A DNA stretch of 5,721 nucleotides from positions 1-5,721 of the forward strand of contig CAJOQI010000006.1 of assembly GCA_905236895.1 (NCBI GenBank), written 5' to 3'. Under the pieces are notes generated by a model. It had not been told where the DNA came from. It saw nothing but the letters and a program-made list of their open reading frames with translations, and did no database searches. The first letter of the stretch is position 1; each line of letters starts with the position of its first letter. Below, piece after piece: positions 5,201 through 5,721 of this stretch. Made by a program: the position numbers and the translations under genes. This stretch comes from an uncultured Peptostreptococcaceae bacterium. GTDB taxonomy: Bacteria > Bacillota > Clostridia > Peptostreptococcales > Anaerovoracaceae.

Positions 5201-5721
5201 TTAATTCATCATTACGGCAGGGTTTTGGAATTCCTTAAGCCTGTCATAATAGCAGTCGAGAGCGTAGGCTTCTTCTGCCAAACTTTCGTATTCCGCACCT
5301 GCAATATCCAGAAGGTATCTGGCAAACAGGGGATTGTTTACCAGGAGAGGCCCCAGCAGATATGTTCCGAAGAAATTACCCACTCTTATGCCTTCCCCTT
5401 CCTTGGTGTTTTCTATGTCCAGTTCCCTAAGAGTTTCAAAGGCGTGGATATCCTTATCCATTCCATAGGACTTGGTAAACTGAGTTTTGAAGCCTATAAC
5501 TTCTATGGGATCTCGTCCCTCTTCAAGGTCCCTTACCTTTCCAAGATAGAGAGAATTGTATCTGTTAAACATCTCCCTTTTGGCATAACCCTTGAAAAGT
5601 CCCAGACATTCAATATGACTTCCGTCGTCCTTTTCGATATAGTCTCCCAGAACTTCAAAGGCGTTCCCCGTAAAGAAGGATACCTTGTCACTTTTCATTC
5701 TTTCTTCTAAAGCCCCTCTCC
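5201..5721 (-). CDS. GatD/CobB-CobQ-like glutamine amidotransferase domain protein, C-terminal part, apparently lacking catalytic residues
   Basis: The frame is open to the window edge, so the start lies outside; the ATG at 5696-5698 has seven in-frame codons (RGALEER) ahead of it that fit the family, so it is probably internal. Numbering from that Met, the order matches the second half of a GatD-type class I amidotransferase: the nucleophile-elbow region FFTGNAFEVLG (8-18), CLGLFKGYAKR (31-41), VIGFKTQ (67-73) and FFGTYLLGPLLVNNP (109-123). In active GatD the corresponding segments read roughly ICGGYQFLG and GTYLHGP, so by this hand alignment the Cys position holds G11 and the His position holds L115. 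Active GatD works with MurT to amidate lipid II glutamate; this protein may be a non-catalytic relative with a binding or structural role. Alignment was from memory, so family assignment is firmer than the claim of inactivity. It ends NPAVMMN; no clear terminator follows. Confidence 0.75.
   Translation of the reverse strand, partial: RGALEERMKSDKVSFFTGNAFEVLGDYIEKDDGSHIECLGLFKGYAKREMFNRYNSLYLGKVRDLEEGRDPIEVIGFKTQFTKSYGMDKDIHAFETLRELDIENTKEGEGIRVGNFFGTYLLGPLLVNNPLFARYLLDIAGAEYESLAEEAYALDCYYDRLKEFQNPAVMMN

Noticed and set aside
5225..5710. A 161-codon open frame on the plus strand opposite the amidotransferase-like gene
   Set aside because: The minus-strand frame carries consistent GatD-type motifs in the right order, whereas the plus-strand product shows none.

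Overview
The window looks like chromosomal DNA from a low-to-moderate G+C Gram-positive anaerobe, most likely a member of the Clostridia. This rests on gene content and signals: an XRE-cupin regulator heading a potABC operon, a CarD-like protein of the clostridial type, an NhaC-family antiporter, a GatD-like amidotransferase domain protein, strong AGGAGG-type ribosome binding sites and sigma-A-type promoters. The genus is not resolved by eye. Every supported gene lies on the minus strand, so transcription runs from high to low coordinates. No mobile element, tRNA, rRNA, riboswitch or CRISPR array was seen, and no gene-free stretch exceeds about 150 bases.

Layout in transcription order: (1) 5721-5201, the C-terminal part of a GatD/CobB-CobQ-like glutamine amidotransferase domain protein that runs off the window edge and appears to lack its catalytic Cys and His. 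(2) 5039-3387, an NhaC-family Na+/H+ antiporter-type transporter with its own probable promoter and a GC-rich hairpin terminator. (3) 3237-2743, a single-gene CarD/CdnL-like RNA polymerase-binding regulator with an extended -10 promoter and a terminator. (4) 2577-1, an operon of an XRE-cupin regulator, potA, potB and the first 49 codons of potC. It is preceded by a near-consensus promoter and a set of three alternating operator-like half-sites.

In the pot operon, the regulator probably senses a small molecule through its cupin domain and represses its own promoter, and with it the polyamine importer. PotA (ATPase), PotB and PotC (permeases) would form the spermidine/putrescine ABC importer. 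The substrate-binding protein PotD is expected beyond coordinate 1 but is not visible. The genes are tightly packed: the regulator stop lies 18 bases before the potA start, potA and potB overlap by 8 bp, and potB and potC overlap as ATGA.

Most of the window is ordinary core or transport gene content. The points most worth a second look are the three-half-site operator with an 11-bp period and the apparently non-catalytic GatD-like protein. No clearly new multi-gene system is visible.
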